DNA from: an uncultured Clostridium sp.
Lineage (GTDB): Bacteria > Bacillota > Clostridia > Clostridiales > Clostridiaceae
Assembly (NCBI RefSeq): GCF_947039605.1
Contig: NZ_CAMQZG010000008.1
Span: 21,841 to 85,840, forward strand
Direction of reading: 5' to 3'
DNA length: 64,000 bases
Shown here: piece after piece, positions 26,862 to 35,550 of the stretch
How the letters are laid out: each line of letters opens with the position of its first letter
How positions within the stretch are numbered: the stretch's first letter is position 1
Notes under the pieces: model-generated
What the model saw: the letters and a program-made list of their open reading frames with translations, nothing else
What the model was told of the DNA's origin: nothing
Database searches by the model: none
Made by a program: the position numbers and the translations under genes

Positions 26862-28226
26862 TTATATGAATGCACCAATAAACACAATAGCTATTAAAAC
26901 TGGTGTAATATATTTTGCTGTAAATAATACTATTTTAGCTATTTTCTCATTTTTAATTGCTCCATAATTCGTAAGTTGATCTATAAAGAACTGTCTTTTT
27001 ATAAAGTAAATTCCAAAGATACACATCAAAATGCAATTAAGCGGTAACATAAATAATTGTACTGCTTTATCATAAAAATCAAAGAATGTATTTCCAAAAA
27101 TCTTTATATGTGAAAGTGGTGCCTGTGAATGTCCTGATAATGCTGCAAGTGACCCAAAACTTAATATAACCACTGCATTTATAACTTGTGCTTTAACTCT
27201 ATCAAGTTTTAACTCTTCAACTAACGCTGCTGTTAATACTTCAAATAAAGATATCATAGCCATTGTTGCTGCCATAGCTGTTAATGTAAAGAATGCAACT
27301 GTAAGAATTTGCCCACCTGGAATTCCACTAAATATTAAAGGTATTGTTTCAAATAATAATCCAGGCCCACTTGTAGGTTCAAGTCCAAATGAAAATACTG
27401 CTGGGAATATAGCAAGCCCTGCAAGTATAGAAACTCCTGTATCAGCAAGTGCAACCTTTGTTGCTGTCCCTACAAGATTATTATCATCAGTATAATAACT
27501 ACTATATGTAACCATTGTCCCAGTTCCAACACAAAGTTTAAAGAATGCTAGTCCCATAGCTGCAACTACAACCCCTAAATTAATCTTTGAAAAATCAGGC
27601 TTTAATAAAAATTCTACACCTTCCATTGCCCCCGGAAGCATAAGACTTCTAATAACACAAAATACTAAAAGACCAATTAAAACTGGCATAAGAGTTTTTG
27701 TTATTTTTTCAATTCCCCCCTTAACACCAAAAGCAAGAATTCCACAAGCAACTATAACTGCAACAACTTGCCAACTTATAGCACTTATTGGATTCGAACT
27801 AGTTTGAACAAATACATTAGAAACTTCTGCTGCACTCATTCCATTAAATAAGCCACTTATTGCTTTAAATATATAAGAATATACCCACCCTGCAACTGCT
27901 GTATAGAAAAATAATATAAATGATGTTGAAATAATTCCTATGAATCCTATCGCCCTAAAAATCTTTTTATTTGTAAATTTTTTTATAGCTCCATATATAT
28001 TTTTTCTAGTTCCTCTACCAATTGAAAATTCAATTAAAAGTACAGGTAATGCTATTAGCAATAGACATATAAAATAAACAAAAATAAAAGCTGCTCCCCC
28101 ATTTTCTCCTGTTACATATGGAAATAACCAAATGTTTCCAAGTCCAACAGCCGAACTTAAAGTAGCTAAGAATACTGCAAGACCTGACGAGAATTTTTCT
28201 CTACCTTTCTCTTTTTTAACTGACAT
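26862..28226 (-). CDS. Sodium:neurotransmitter symporter family transporter (NSS/SNF)
   Basis: A 454-residue Na+-coupled amino-acid importer with about 11-12 helices. The N-terminal FLATLSSAVGLGNIWLFPYVTGENGG is the unwound TM1 Na+/substrate site of LeuT-type proteins, with IGRGTRKN and TM6/TM8 regions following. Starts at ATG behind TAGGGGGATA. It lies behind hom but with its own terminator. Tryptophan/tyrosine/leucine-type substrates are known for the family. Confidence 0.93.
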   Translation of the reverse strand: MSVKKEKGREKFSSGLAVFLATLSSAVGLGNIWLFPYVTGENGGAAFIFVYFICLLLIALPVLLIEFSIGRGTRKNIYGAIKKFTNKKIFRAIGFIGIISTSFILFFYTAVAGWVYSYIFKAISGLFNGMSAAEVSNVFVQTSSNPISAISWQVVAVIVACGILAFGVKGGIEKITKTLMPVLIGLLVFCVIRSLMLPGAMEGVEFLLKPDFSKINLGVVVAAMGLAFFKLCVGTGTMVTYSSYYTDDNNLVGTATKVALADTGVSILAGLAIFPAVFSFGLEPTSGPGLLFETIPLIFSGIPGGQILTVAFFTLTAMAATMAMISLFEVLTAALVEELKLDRVKAQVINAVVILSFGSLAALSGHSQAPLSHIKIFGNTFFDFYDKAVQLFMLPLNCILMCIFGIYFIKRQFFIDQLTNYGAIKNEKIAKIVLFTAKYITPVLIAIVFIGAFI

Positions 28227-28353
28227 ATATTATCCCCCTAACATGTATGTTTTTTACATTATATACTACTAATTTAATAATTTTCAAGATATTTATCTGA
28301 TAATATGAAAATTTATCAATCTAATAACGAATAATCTATCAATAAAATTGCAA

Positions 28354-28380
28354 AAGGGATGTATTTTTAATACATCCCTT
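28354..28380 (-). terminator. Terminator of the 241-residue hypothetical gene
   Basis: AAGGGATGTAT/ATACATCCCTT hairpin followed on the minus strand by TTTTGC. Confidence 0.75.
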
Positions 28381-28385
28381 AACTT

Positions 28386-29111
28386 TTAGACTTTCTCAAA
28401 CTGAATTATATCAACTATATCATCATAAATCTTTAAACTCATTTTAAATTTATCTGTTTTATTTTCTTTAATTACACTCACAAAGAACTCTAAGTTATAT
28501 ATCCCTAAAATCTCTTTACTATCAATTTCTACGAGTTCTATTTCCCCTATTTTATAATCTGTACTCCCGTTATAAAATTCAAACATTTTTTTATCAATAT
28601 GTTCTCTTGTTAATAATTTTATAATTTCTACTTCTCTTCTGTTATATTGTAGAATTATTAAATCTTTTTCTGATAAATACTCTTCTACAGTTCCCCAATT
28701 TTCAACTCGATTATAATAAGGGAGAGCACATTTAAAATAAACAATAATTGGCGATTTAAATAATTCCTCATTTAAACTTATAAGTTTTTTATCTGCATTT
28801 AATATTTTTCTAATATAACCCGCTAGTTTACTTCTAATTATAGAATTTCGCACTGCTATACTTTGAACATTCTCATCAGCCTCTATATTTATATGAAAAT
28901 ATAAAACATATCTATCATCAGATATAGCCCACTGACCTAAAATTTCATTTCTATTTGAACTTGTATTTCTAGAATCAAATCTTAAACCTATAACTAACTT
29001 ATCATTTTCTTCTTTCTCAAGAAATGTATATCTTCTATGATTTACTGGTTGGTCTTGGTTTACAGAACCTTTATAATCACATATAACATTTCTTTTATTA
29101 TTATCTGCCAT
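28386..29111 (-). CDS. Hypothetical protein, 241 residues
   Basis: Starts at ATG behind AGGTGAGAGATAA. No signal peptide or membrane segment. It opens MADNNKRNVICDYKGSVNQ and has mixed alpha/beta-looking sequence with many aromatic and charged residues. I do not recognise a family. It lies alone between the symporter gene and metH, with its own terminator. The codon use looks like the neighbours. Confidence 0.8.
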   Translation of the reverse strand: MADNNKRNVICDYKGSVNQDQPVNHRRYTFLEKEENDKLVIGLRFDSRNTSSNRNEILGQWAISDDRYVLYFHINIEADENVQSIAVRNSIIRSKLAGYIRKILNADKKLISLNEELFKSPIIVYFKCALPYYNRVENWGTVEEYLSEKDLIILQYNRREVEIIKLLTREHIDKKMFEFYNGSTDYKIGEIELVEIDSKEILGIYNLEFFVSVIKENKTDKFKMSLKIYDDIVDIIQFEKV

Positions 29112-29205
29112 TTATCTCTCACCTTTCTTAATTAATTCATATTATTATATGTAATTAAGATTAATGTGTGAGAAATGTTCCCCCTATTTATAATACTAAC
29201 TAATT

Positions 29206-31602
29206 TTATTGATTAAATATTTTCTTTGCTATTTCAACCGACTCCTTAGCATCTCTAGCATAATAATCTGCACCTATCATCTGTGCATAATCTTCTGTTA
29301 GAACTGCACCGCCTACAAATACAGTAGTCTCAAGTCCAGCTTCTCTTATAGCTTTTATAGTTTCTTCCATACTAACTAGAGTTGTGGTCATCAGTGCACT
29401 AAGCCCAACAAGTTTTATATCCTTTTCTCTTGCAACCTCAACAACCTTTTCTATAGGAACATCTTTTCCAAGGTCAATTACATCATATCCATAGTTCTCT
29501 AAAATAACCTTAACTATATTTTTTCCTATATCATGAATATCACCTTTTACAGTTGCTAGTATTAGTCTACCTTTCGTAATTTTAGCCGCTCCACTTTTTA
29601 CTAGGCTTTCTTTTAAAACTTCAAAAGCACCCTTAACTGTTTCCGCTGACCTTATAAGTTGCGGAAGAAATATTTCGCCTTTTTCATATTTTTCACCAAC
29701 AATATCAAGTGCTGGTATCAAATCTTGGTTAACTATATCTAGCTCTACTTTTCCATGATTTAAAAGCTTTTGTGTTGCCCCCTTTGCCTCATCTTTTAAA
29801 CCCTTAACTACAATTGTCAAAAGATCTCGTTCTTCATTATTACTAGATACAACCTTTTTAGTTGGTTCATTATTGGTCCCACCATATATATTTATAAAAT
29901 TCTCAGAATCTTTATCCTCATTACTAAGAACCTTAAATGAATGTACAACATCCATCATCCCCTGAATATTAGGATTCATTATAGGTAAATCAAGACCTGC
30001 ACCAAATGCTAAAGAAAGGAAAGTTTCATTTATAAGTTTTCTATTTGGAAGACCAAATGATATATTAGAAACTCCAAGAAGAGTTCTTACTCCTAATTTT
30101 CCTTTAACTAGTGTTACTGCTTTTAAAGTTTCTTTAACTTCTTTTTGCTGTGCTGATGCAGTTAAAACAAGACAATCTATATAAATATCTTCTTTTTTAA
30201 TTCCATAACTTAAACATCTTTTAACTATCTTCTCTGCTATTTTAAGTCTATCCTCAGCCTTTGGCGGTATCCCATTTTTATCAAGAGTTAGTCCTATAAC
30301 TGATGCTCCAAACTTTTTAATTATAGGAAGAATCGCTTCCATAACTTCTTCTTCACCATTTATAGAATTTACAATAGCCTTTCCATTGTAATATCTTAAT
30401 GCACTCTCTATAACCTCTGGTCTTGTTGAATCTATTTGAAGTGGTACATCAAGAACTGCTTGTATATCTTTTATAACATTTACCATCATTTGTTTCTCAT
30501 CTATCTTTGGTAGCCCTACATTAATATCAAGAATATCTGCCCCTGCCTCAACCTGCTCTATTGCTTGGTTAAGTATATAGTCCATATCTTCATTGATTAG
30601 GGCTTCTTTAAAAAGCTTTTTACCTGTAGGATTAATTCTCTCCCCCACAACTCTAACACCATCTATCTGAATAACTTTTGATGGTGTGCAAAGTGCATTT
30701 TGAATTACTCTCTCTCTTTTAGGTATTTCTCTTCCTTTTAAAATCTCTTTTACTTCACTTATAAATTCTGGAGTTGTCCCACAACATCCACCAATTATAG
30801 TCGCTCCAAGCTTAAAGAAATGCTCTGCCCCCTTTGCAAACTCTTTAGCAGAAATATTGTAAACAGCCTCACCATTAATAATATCTGGAAGCCCTGCATT
30901 GGCCTGAACAATTACAGGTAAATTTGTATGACTTACAATCTCCTTCACAACCGGGAATAACTGTTCTGGTCCAAGAGAACAGTTAACTCCAATAGCATCC
31001 GCACCAAGACCTTCTAAAGTTAAAACCATACTTTGAGCTGTACATCCTGTAAAAGTTCTTCCATTCGCTTCAAAACTCATAGATACTATAACTGGCAAAC
31101 TTGTATTTTCTTTTGCAGCAAGAACCGCCGCCTTTGCTTCATATAAATCAGTCATAGTTTCTATAATAAACAAATCTGCTCCAGCTCTCTCACCTGCAAC
31201 CATTTGATTCTTAAAGACATCATAAGCCTCATCAAAGCTCAAAGTCCCCATAGGCTCAAGCATTTCACCAATAGGCCCTATATCATGTGCTATATAGACT
31301 TTCTTATCACCTCTAGCTCTTTTAGCTATCTCTATAGACTTTGTAACTATATCAGATACACTAAATCCTATTTCATTTAATTTTCTCTCATTTGCACCAA
31401 AAGTATTTGTAGTTACTATATCTGCACCAGCATCTATATATTCTTTATGAACCTCAAATATCTTCTCTTCTTGCTCTATATTAAAAATCTCTGGATTCTC
31501 TCCAAGCTTCAAACCTTTCTTTTGAAGCATAGTTCCCATAGCCCCATCAAAAATCAAAATTTCAGAAGCTATTCTTTCCTTAATCCCCACACTTAACACC
31601 AT
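29206..31602 (-). CDS. metH: Cobalamin-dependent methionine synthase, without activation domain
   Basis: Transfers the methyl group of methyl-tetrahydrofolate to homocysteine through B12. Domains in order: homocysteine-binding barrel (about 1-300, zinc cysteines include GGCCGT), pterin-binding barrel (about 310-580, VVGERINPTGKK), B12 cap and cobalamin domain (about 590-798, lower axial ligand in GDIHDIGKNIV). At 798 residues it lacks the C-terminal reactivation domain, which is supplied by the neighbour 31580-32257. It overlaps that gene by 23 bases. It is the last gene of the SAM-riboswitch operon. Confidence 0.95.
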   Translation of the reverse strand: MVLSVGIKERIASEILIFDGAMGTMLQKKGLKLGENPEIFNIEQEEKIFEVHKEYIDAGADIVTTNTFGANERKLNEIGFSVSDIVTKSIEIAKRARGDKKVYIAHDIGPIGEMLEPMGTLSFDEAYDVFKNQMVAGERAGADLFIIETMTDLYEAKAAVLAAKENTSLPVIVSMSFEANGRTFTGCTAQSMVLTLEGLGADAIGVNCSLGPEQLFPVVKEIVSHTNLPVIVQANAGLPDIINGEAVYNISAKEFAKGAEHFFKLGATIIGGCCGTTPEFISEVKEILKGREIPKRERVIQNALCTPSKVIQIDGVRVVGERINPTGKKLFKEALINEDMDYILNQAIEQVEAGADILDINVGLPKIDEKQMMVNVIKDIQAVLDVPLQIDSTRPEVIESALRYYNGKAIVNSINGEEEVMEAILPIIKKFGASVIGLTLDKNGIPPKAEDRLKIAEKIVKRCLSYGIKKEDIYIDCLVLTASAQQKEVKETLKAVTLVKGKLGVRTLLGVSNISFGLPNRKLINETFLSLAFGAGLDLPIMNPNIQGMMDVVHSFKVLSNEDKDSENFINIYGGTNNEPTKKVVSSNNEERDLLTIVVKGLKDEAKGATQKLLNHGKVELDIVNQDLIPALDIVGEKYEKGEIFLPQLIRSAETVKGAFEVLKESLVKSGAAKITKGRLILATVKGDIHDIGKNIVKVILENYGYDVIDLGKDVPIEKVVEVAREKDIKLVGLSALMTTTLVSMEETIKAIREAGLETTVFVGGAVLTEDYAQMIGADYYARDAKESVEIAKKIFNQ

Positions 31603-32257
31603 CCTTTCTAAATTTGCATGTATTATAATTCAAGCAATTTTCACAAGTTCTTTTAAATCTTTTACTCTCCTCATTTTTAACTCCAAGAATTGCTGTAACA
31701 GACTTTCTTGGAGTTAAAAGATTTGTATTTGTAAGATTTAAACCTATTACTCGCCTTGCATTTAAAGTATCTAAAAATTCACCTTGAACACTAAGTGGTA
31801 AATCTCCATATCCCGGACTATATCTAAAACTAAGACTCTTCCCAAGTTTTTTATACTTTGTATAAATCTCATCTTCAATCTTATCACAAACTGCCTCAAC
31901 GTAAGTTGTTGCAATAGAATCAAGTATAACTGTTTTAGTCATATCTCTTCTTTGTGATAATCTAATCATTTTTTCAATCTCATTTCCAAGAGTCACTGCC
32001 ATAAGAATTACCTTATCACAATTTTCAAGACAACTTGCTATGTCATCACCAACTAATTTAAGTCTTGTCCCTTTAATTTCAATAGCATCATCAATTCTTT
32101 CAATTTCATATGTTTCAAAAACTTGCTTTGGAATTACTTTTTCTTTAACTTCATTTATACAACTATCAATTAATGAATTTAAATCCGCATCTATATCCTG
32201 ACCTTTATGCCCAAGATACCTTAACACTTCTAATTTATCTATAAATATACTCTCCAT
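31580..32257 (-). CDS. Methionine synthase activation (AdoMet-binding) domain protein
   Basis: The separate form of the MetH C-terminal domain that binds S-adenosylmethionine and reactivates oxidised cob(II)alamin. The AdoMet motif RYSPGYGDLPLSVQ and the LTPRKSVTAILGV segment are clear. It ends with a cysteine-rich tail (CENCLNYNTCKF). I prefer ATG 32257 (MESIFIDK), with TTGGTGAT upstream; the longer ATG at 32269 is possible. It lies directly before metH and overlaps it. Confidence 0.9.
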   Translation of the reverse strand: MESIFIDKLEVLRYLGHKGQDIDADLNSLIDSCINEVKEKVIPKQVFETYEIERIDDAIEIKGTRLKLVGDDIASCLENCDKVILMAVTLGNEIEKMIRLSQRRDMTKTVILDSIATTYVEAVCDKIEDEIYTKYKKLGKSLSFRYSPGYGDLPLSVQGEFLDTLNARRVIGLNLTNTNLLTPRKSVTAILGVKNEESKRFKRTCENCLNYNTCKFRKDGVKCGD

Positions 32258-32309
32258 AATAATCACCAACTTATTAAAATAAGACTATCTAAAAGATAGC
32301 CTTAAAAAT

Positions 32310-32762
32310 TTAACCGTATATCTCTAAAGAAAATCCTTTATCTAAAGCATCTTTTGCATATTCTTTTGCTCCAAACAAAGATAAATCCTTATAATTTCCA
32401 CACTGAATATCATTTGCTGCTGGAATTTCTGTAGCTTCTAATACTACCTTTAATGCATTTTCTAAACCTTTTTTTATTTCACTTGGGTCTTTATCTCCCC
32501 AAACACTTAAATAAAAACCAGTTCTACATCCCATAGGTGAAATATCTATAATATCTGTAATTTCAGCTCTTAAGTATGTAGCAAGTAAATGCTCTAACCC
32601 ATGCATCGCTGCTGTTCCAAAACTCTCTTTATTAGGTTGTAAAAATCTTAAATCATACTTACTAACCTTGTCTCCTTTTACCCCATCAAGTGTGCAACAC
32701 TTTCTAACATACGGTGCTTTTACAATTCTATGATCTAACTCAAAACTTTCTACTTTTTCCAT
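32310..32762 (-). CDS. luxS: S-ribosylhomocysteine lyase (AI-2 synthesis)
   Basis: Splits S-ribosylhomocysteine to homocysteine and DPD, the precursor of autoinducer 2. The metal site HGLEH and the catalytic cysteine in MGCRTGFYL are intact. 150 residues, normal. It starts behind AGGAGG, 13 bases after metF. Its homocysteine product feeds MetH in the same operon. A pfs nucleosidase gene is not in this window. Confidence 0.96.
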   Translation of the reverse strand: MEKVESFELDHRIVKAPYVRKCCTLDGVKGDKVSKYDLRFLQPNKESFGTAAMHGLEHLLATYLRAEITDIIDISPMGCRTGFYLSVWGDKDPSEIKKGLENALKVVLEATEIPAANDIQCGNYKDLSLFGAKEYAKDALDKGFSLEIYG

Positions 32763-32775
32763 TTTTAAATTCCTC

Positions 32776-33660
32776 CTAAACTATCTTTCTATTTAAAGAT
32801 GTAACTATAGAAGTTACACTATCATTTATTTTACTTGCTACATAAGCATTATTCATTGTGTAAAGATGTATTCCATCAGCTCCACTAGATGCTAAATCTA
32901 TTATCTGCTCTACAGCATAAGCTATACCTGCATCTCTTAAAGCAATCTTGTCATGACCATATCTATCTACAATTTTCATAAACTTATTTGGAAACTTAAC
33001 ACCACACATAGAAATAATTCTATCAATTTGCTTTCCATTTAAAACAGGCATAATCCCTGCCTGAATAGGTACATCAAGACCTAAGTTTTTAGATTTATCT
33101 AAAAATCTATAAAAATCATCATTATCAAAAAAGAGTTGTGATATTAAATGCTCTGCCCCTGCATCAACTTTTCTTTTAAGCATATCAATATGCTTATCTA
33201 AACTCTCATCTTTATTGTGTCCCTCAGGGTAACAAGCACCAGCTATATTAAAACTTCCAAAATCTTTAACAGTTTTAATTAAATCATCTGAATACCTATA
33301 ATTCCCTCTCAAAGTTTCTCCCTCTGGTATGTCACCTCGAAGTGCAAGAATATTATTCACATTATTCTTCTTTAGATTTTCAAGAATCTCTCTCACTTCA
33401 TCTTCACTTGAGTTTATACAAGTTAAATGTGCAAGTGATTCAATTCCATACTTATTTTTTATAAGTCCTGCTATCTCAGCAGTTCTATTATCCTTACTAT
33501 TTCCACCAGCCCCATAAGTAACGCTAATAAAATCTGGACTAAGACCCTTTAATTCATCTAAAGTTTTATAGATAACATCAATAGATGAACTTGCCTTAGG
33601 CGGAAAAACCTCAAAGGAAAAAACTAATTCCTTACTATCAAAAAGTTCTTTTATTCTCAT
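32776..33660 (-). CDS. metF: Methylenetetrahydrofolate reductase
   Basis: Makes methyl-tetrahydrofolate for MetH. The 294-residue barrel has FSFEVFPPKASSS at the N-terminus, SVTYGAGG, ALRGDIP, AEHLISQLFFD and QAGIMPVLN, all MTHFR motifs. It is the first gene after the SAM-I riboswitch, so it is shut off when SAM is high. In the absence of a MetV subunit nearby the electron donor is unclear. Confidence 0.95.
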   Translation of the reverse strand: MRIKELFDSKELVFSFEVFPPKASSSIDVIYKTLDELKGLSPDFISVTYGAGGNSKDNRTAEIAGLIKNKYGIESLAHLTCINSSEDEVREILENLKKNNVNNILALRGDIPEGETLRGNYRYSDDLIKTVKDFGSFNIAGACYPEGHNKDESLDKHIDMLKRKVDAGAEHLISQLFFDNDDFYRFLDKSKNLGLDVPIQAGIMPVLNGKQIDRIISMCGVKFPNKFMKIVDRYGHDKIALRDAGIAYAVEQIIDLASSGADGIHLYTMNNAYVASKINDSVTSIVTSLNRKIV

Positions 33661-33708
33661 TTAAATTACCCCCAAATGCTTATTGCTAAAACAAAAAAAA
33701 TAAAAAAA

Positions 33709-33735
33709 TGCCTAAAGGGAGTATCCTTTAGGCAC
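33709..33735 (-). terminator. Riboswitch-controlled terminator
   Basis: TGCCTAAAGG/CCTTTAGGCA stem followed by TTTTTTT on the minus strand. It lies between the SAM aptamer and metF and is the expression platform. Confidence 0.9.
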
Positions 33736-33754
33736 GAAATATCGCACAAATTTT

Positions 33755-33858
33755 TACCCTTATCTCTCAGAAATCTGCAGGACTTAGCACCCATAGTAAA
33801 AATACTATTGGTTGCTGGGCTTCATAGGGCCAGTCCCTCCACCACTCTAGATAAGTTA
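33755..33858 (-). promoter_or_regulatory. SAM-I (S-box) riboswitch of the metF-luxS-metH operon
   Basis: On the minus strand CTTATCTAGAGTGGTGGAGG, then GACTGGCCCT, then CCCAGCAACC, then GGTGCTAAGTCCTGCAG, closing with GAGATAAG (pairs with CTTATC). These are the SAM-I conserved blocks in order. A terminator follows. High SAM should stop transcription of the methionine operon. Confidence 0.96.
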
Positions 33859-33989
33859 TTCTTTTTTCTAATATTATACATTATTTCCTTTTAATTGTAA
33901 ATAAATATATTTTAATATCATTTTCAAAAATATTGAATATTATAACTAATAATATAGTTTTCAAAACTAAACATTTTTAACTTGGAGGA

Positions 33990-34781
33990 ATGATGGAATC
34001 TAATGATTTAAATAAACAAACTAGAATCTTTACTGCAAAAACAAAAGAAAATCCTACTATAAATGAATCTAAAAAAAGCAATTGTTCAGAATCCCAAGAG
34101 CCACAAAACTTAAACTATAATAAAACAAAATTTAAAACACCAATGGGCTCTTCTGGACATCTAGTTGGAGTCTTTCCTGTAATTTTATCTGAATTTGAAA
34201 CAGACATATATTGCGAACTTAAATACAAATATCCTATCCACTCTATAAAAACAAAGGAAAGTAAAATCATTGTCAAAAAATTTAAGCTTGTCGCAAAAAA
34301 TAGAAAGCTACTAATTGAAGGTTATGTTGAAAAGAAACTTTTGATATGTTTTGATGTGCAAAGAAAGGAAGAAAATACTCTTATAACTATTCCATTTAAA
34401 ACAATAGTAGATATTACTTATTCAAATGAACCTAAATATGATACAGAATATAAAAGTAATTCAAAAAATAACTGTTCCTCAGAACATTTTTTTTCACCAG
34501 CTGAAAAACTTTTTTGGGTTCATGAATATACTAAACTTAAAGAAGAATTTGAGGAAATAGAATATTCAAATTCTAAAGAATATGTAACAAAACTTATTAT
34601 AACTCTTGGACTTTCTATCCTTCAAAATCAAAAAGTTTTCATACCAGAACCTTGTGGTGATGCTAATGTAGTAGCTGAGTATGATGCTTGTGGAAACATT
34701 AAAACAGCTAATGAAATTGCTCATGTAGAAGTTGGTTTTGATACTAAAAAAGGGCTTGTAGCAAGAATTATTAAACAATAA
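33990..34781 (+). CDS. SPOCS (DUF3794)-like spore-surface protein
   Basis: A 263-residue protein without signal peptide. The centre (about residues 55-120) reads VFPVILSEFETDIYCELKYK...KLLIEGYVEKKL, the pattern of the SPOCS/DUF3794 domain found in SipL and in exosporium proteins of Clostridia. Starts at ATG behind TTGGAGGAATG. The following gene is a cysteine-rich DUF4489-like protein, so both may be spore-surface components. Function of this one beyond the domain is unknown. Confidence 0.7.
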   Translation: MMESNDLNKQTRIFTAKTKENPTINESKKSNCSESQEPQNLNYNKTKFKTPMGSSGHLVGVFPVILSEFETDIYCELKYKYPIHSIKTKESKIIVKKFKLVAKNRKLLIEGYVEKKLLICFDVQRKEENTLITIPFKTIVDITYSNEPKYDTEYKSNSKNNCSSEHFFSPAEKLFWVHEYTKLKEEFEEIEYSNSKEYVTKLIITLGLSILQNQKVFIPEPCGDANVVAEYDACGNIKTANEIAHVEVGFDTKKGLVARIIKQ

Positions 34782-34819
34782 AATATTATATTAAAATTGT
34801 GTCAAAGTAGTTTACCTAA

Positions 34820-34835
34820 CATAGTATATACTATG
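34820..34835. promoter_or_regulatory. 16-bp palindrome containing a sigma-K-like -10 element
   Basis: CATAGTATATACTATG is perfectly palindromic and includes CATAGTATA, an exact CATAnnnTA sigma-K -10 match, 50 bases before the DUF4489-like gene. An AC -35 at the right distance is not present, so promoter assignment is tentative. Confidence 0.4.
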
Positions 34836-34884
34836 CAAAGCAAATAAATTAATAACTTAAGATAAAACGGAGGTAAATTTTATT

Positions 34885-35472
34885 ATGAAACTTAATTATT
34901 GTAACGAAGACCCTAACTGTTGCTGTACACCAGATCCAATTTATTGTGACTGTGAGCCTAGAAAATATTCAAAATGTGTAACTAAACTAAGCCCTTGTGC
35001 TCACCCTGTATTATTTGAAGCTTCTTCTGGTTCAACAACTAATGTTCCTCATTCATTTGATATAACAGGAGCTATCGCTGTAACTGTTAACCCTAAATCA
35101 CTTGTATGTCTAACACTTGATACAAGTTGTTTAAAAAACCCTGTATCTCAAATAGAATTTTCAGCTCAAGTATTTATTAAATTCGCTGCTGCTCAAACAA
35201 TGCCAGCAAGAATAGAATTTGAACTTGTTAAATGCGAAAATGGATGCGAAACAGTTTGTGGAACATGGACTTACTCACACTTTAATCAAGCAGCAGTTGC
35301 TAATGATGAAGTAACACACAACTTTAGCTTCAAAAAAATAGAAGGTAATGCTTGTCCTGCATGTACAACTTATTCAGTAAGAATAGTAAATGTAGTTCAT
35401 ACACCATTAGAGCTTTTAATATTTGATGTTAAAAATCCAACATTATGCGCTATGGCTAAATCAGGATGCTAA
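34885..35472 (+). CDS. Cysteine-rich DUF4489-like spore-surface protein
   Basis: A 195-residue protein, 18 or so cysteines. The N-terminal 30 residues ([19 protein letters not shown]) are nearly a metal-binding or cross-linking tail, then a beta-rich body with [14 protein letters not shown] strands and paired cysteines. It resembles DUF4489 proteins of Clostridia. Starts at ATG behind ACGGAGG. It is followed by its own terminator. The role in exosporium or coat is inferred from context. Confidence 0.65.
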
Positions 35473-35519
35473 TTTAAAGCAAACTCCTGATAATTTATAA
35501 GTGAATAAAAACTTAATAA

Positions 35520-35550
35520 AAAGGGAGGTGCACAGGCAACTCCCTTTTTA
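35520..35550. terminator. Bidirectional terminator
   Basis: AAAAGGGAG...CTCCCTTTTT hairpin between the DUF4489-like gene and the convergent VWA gene. Confidence 0.85.
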
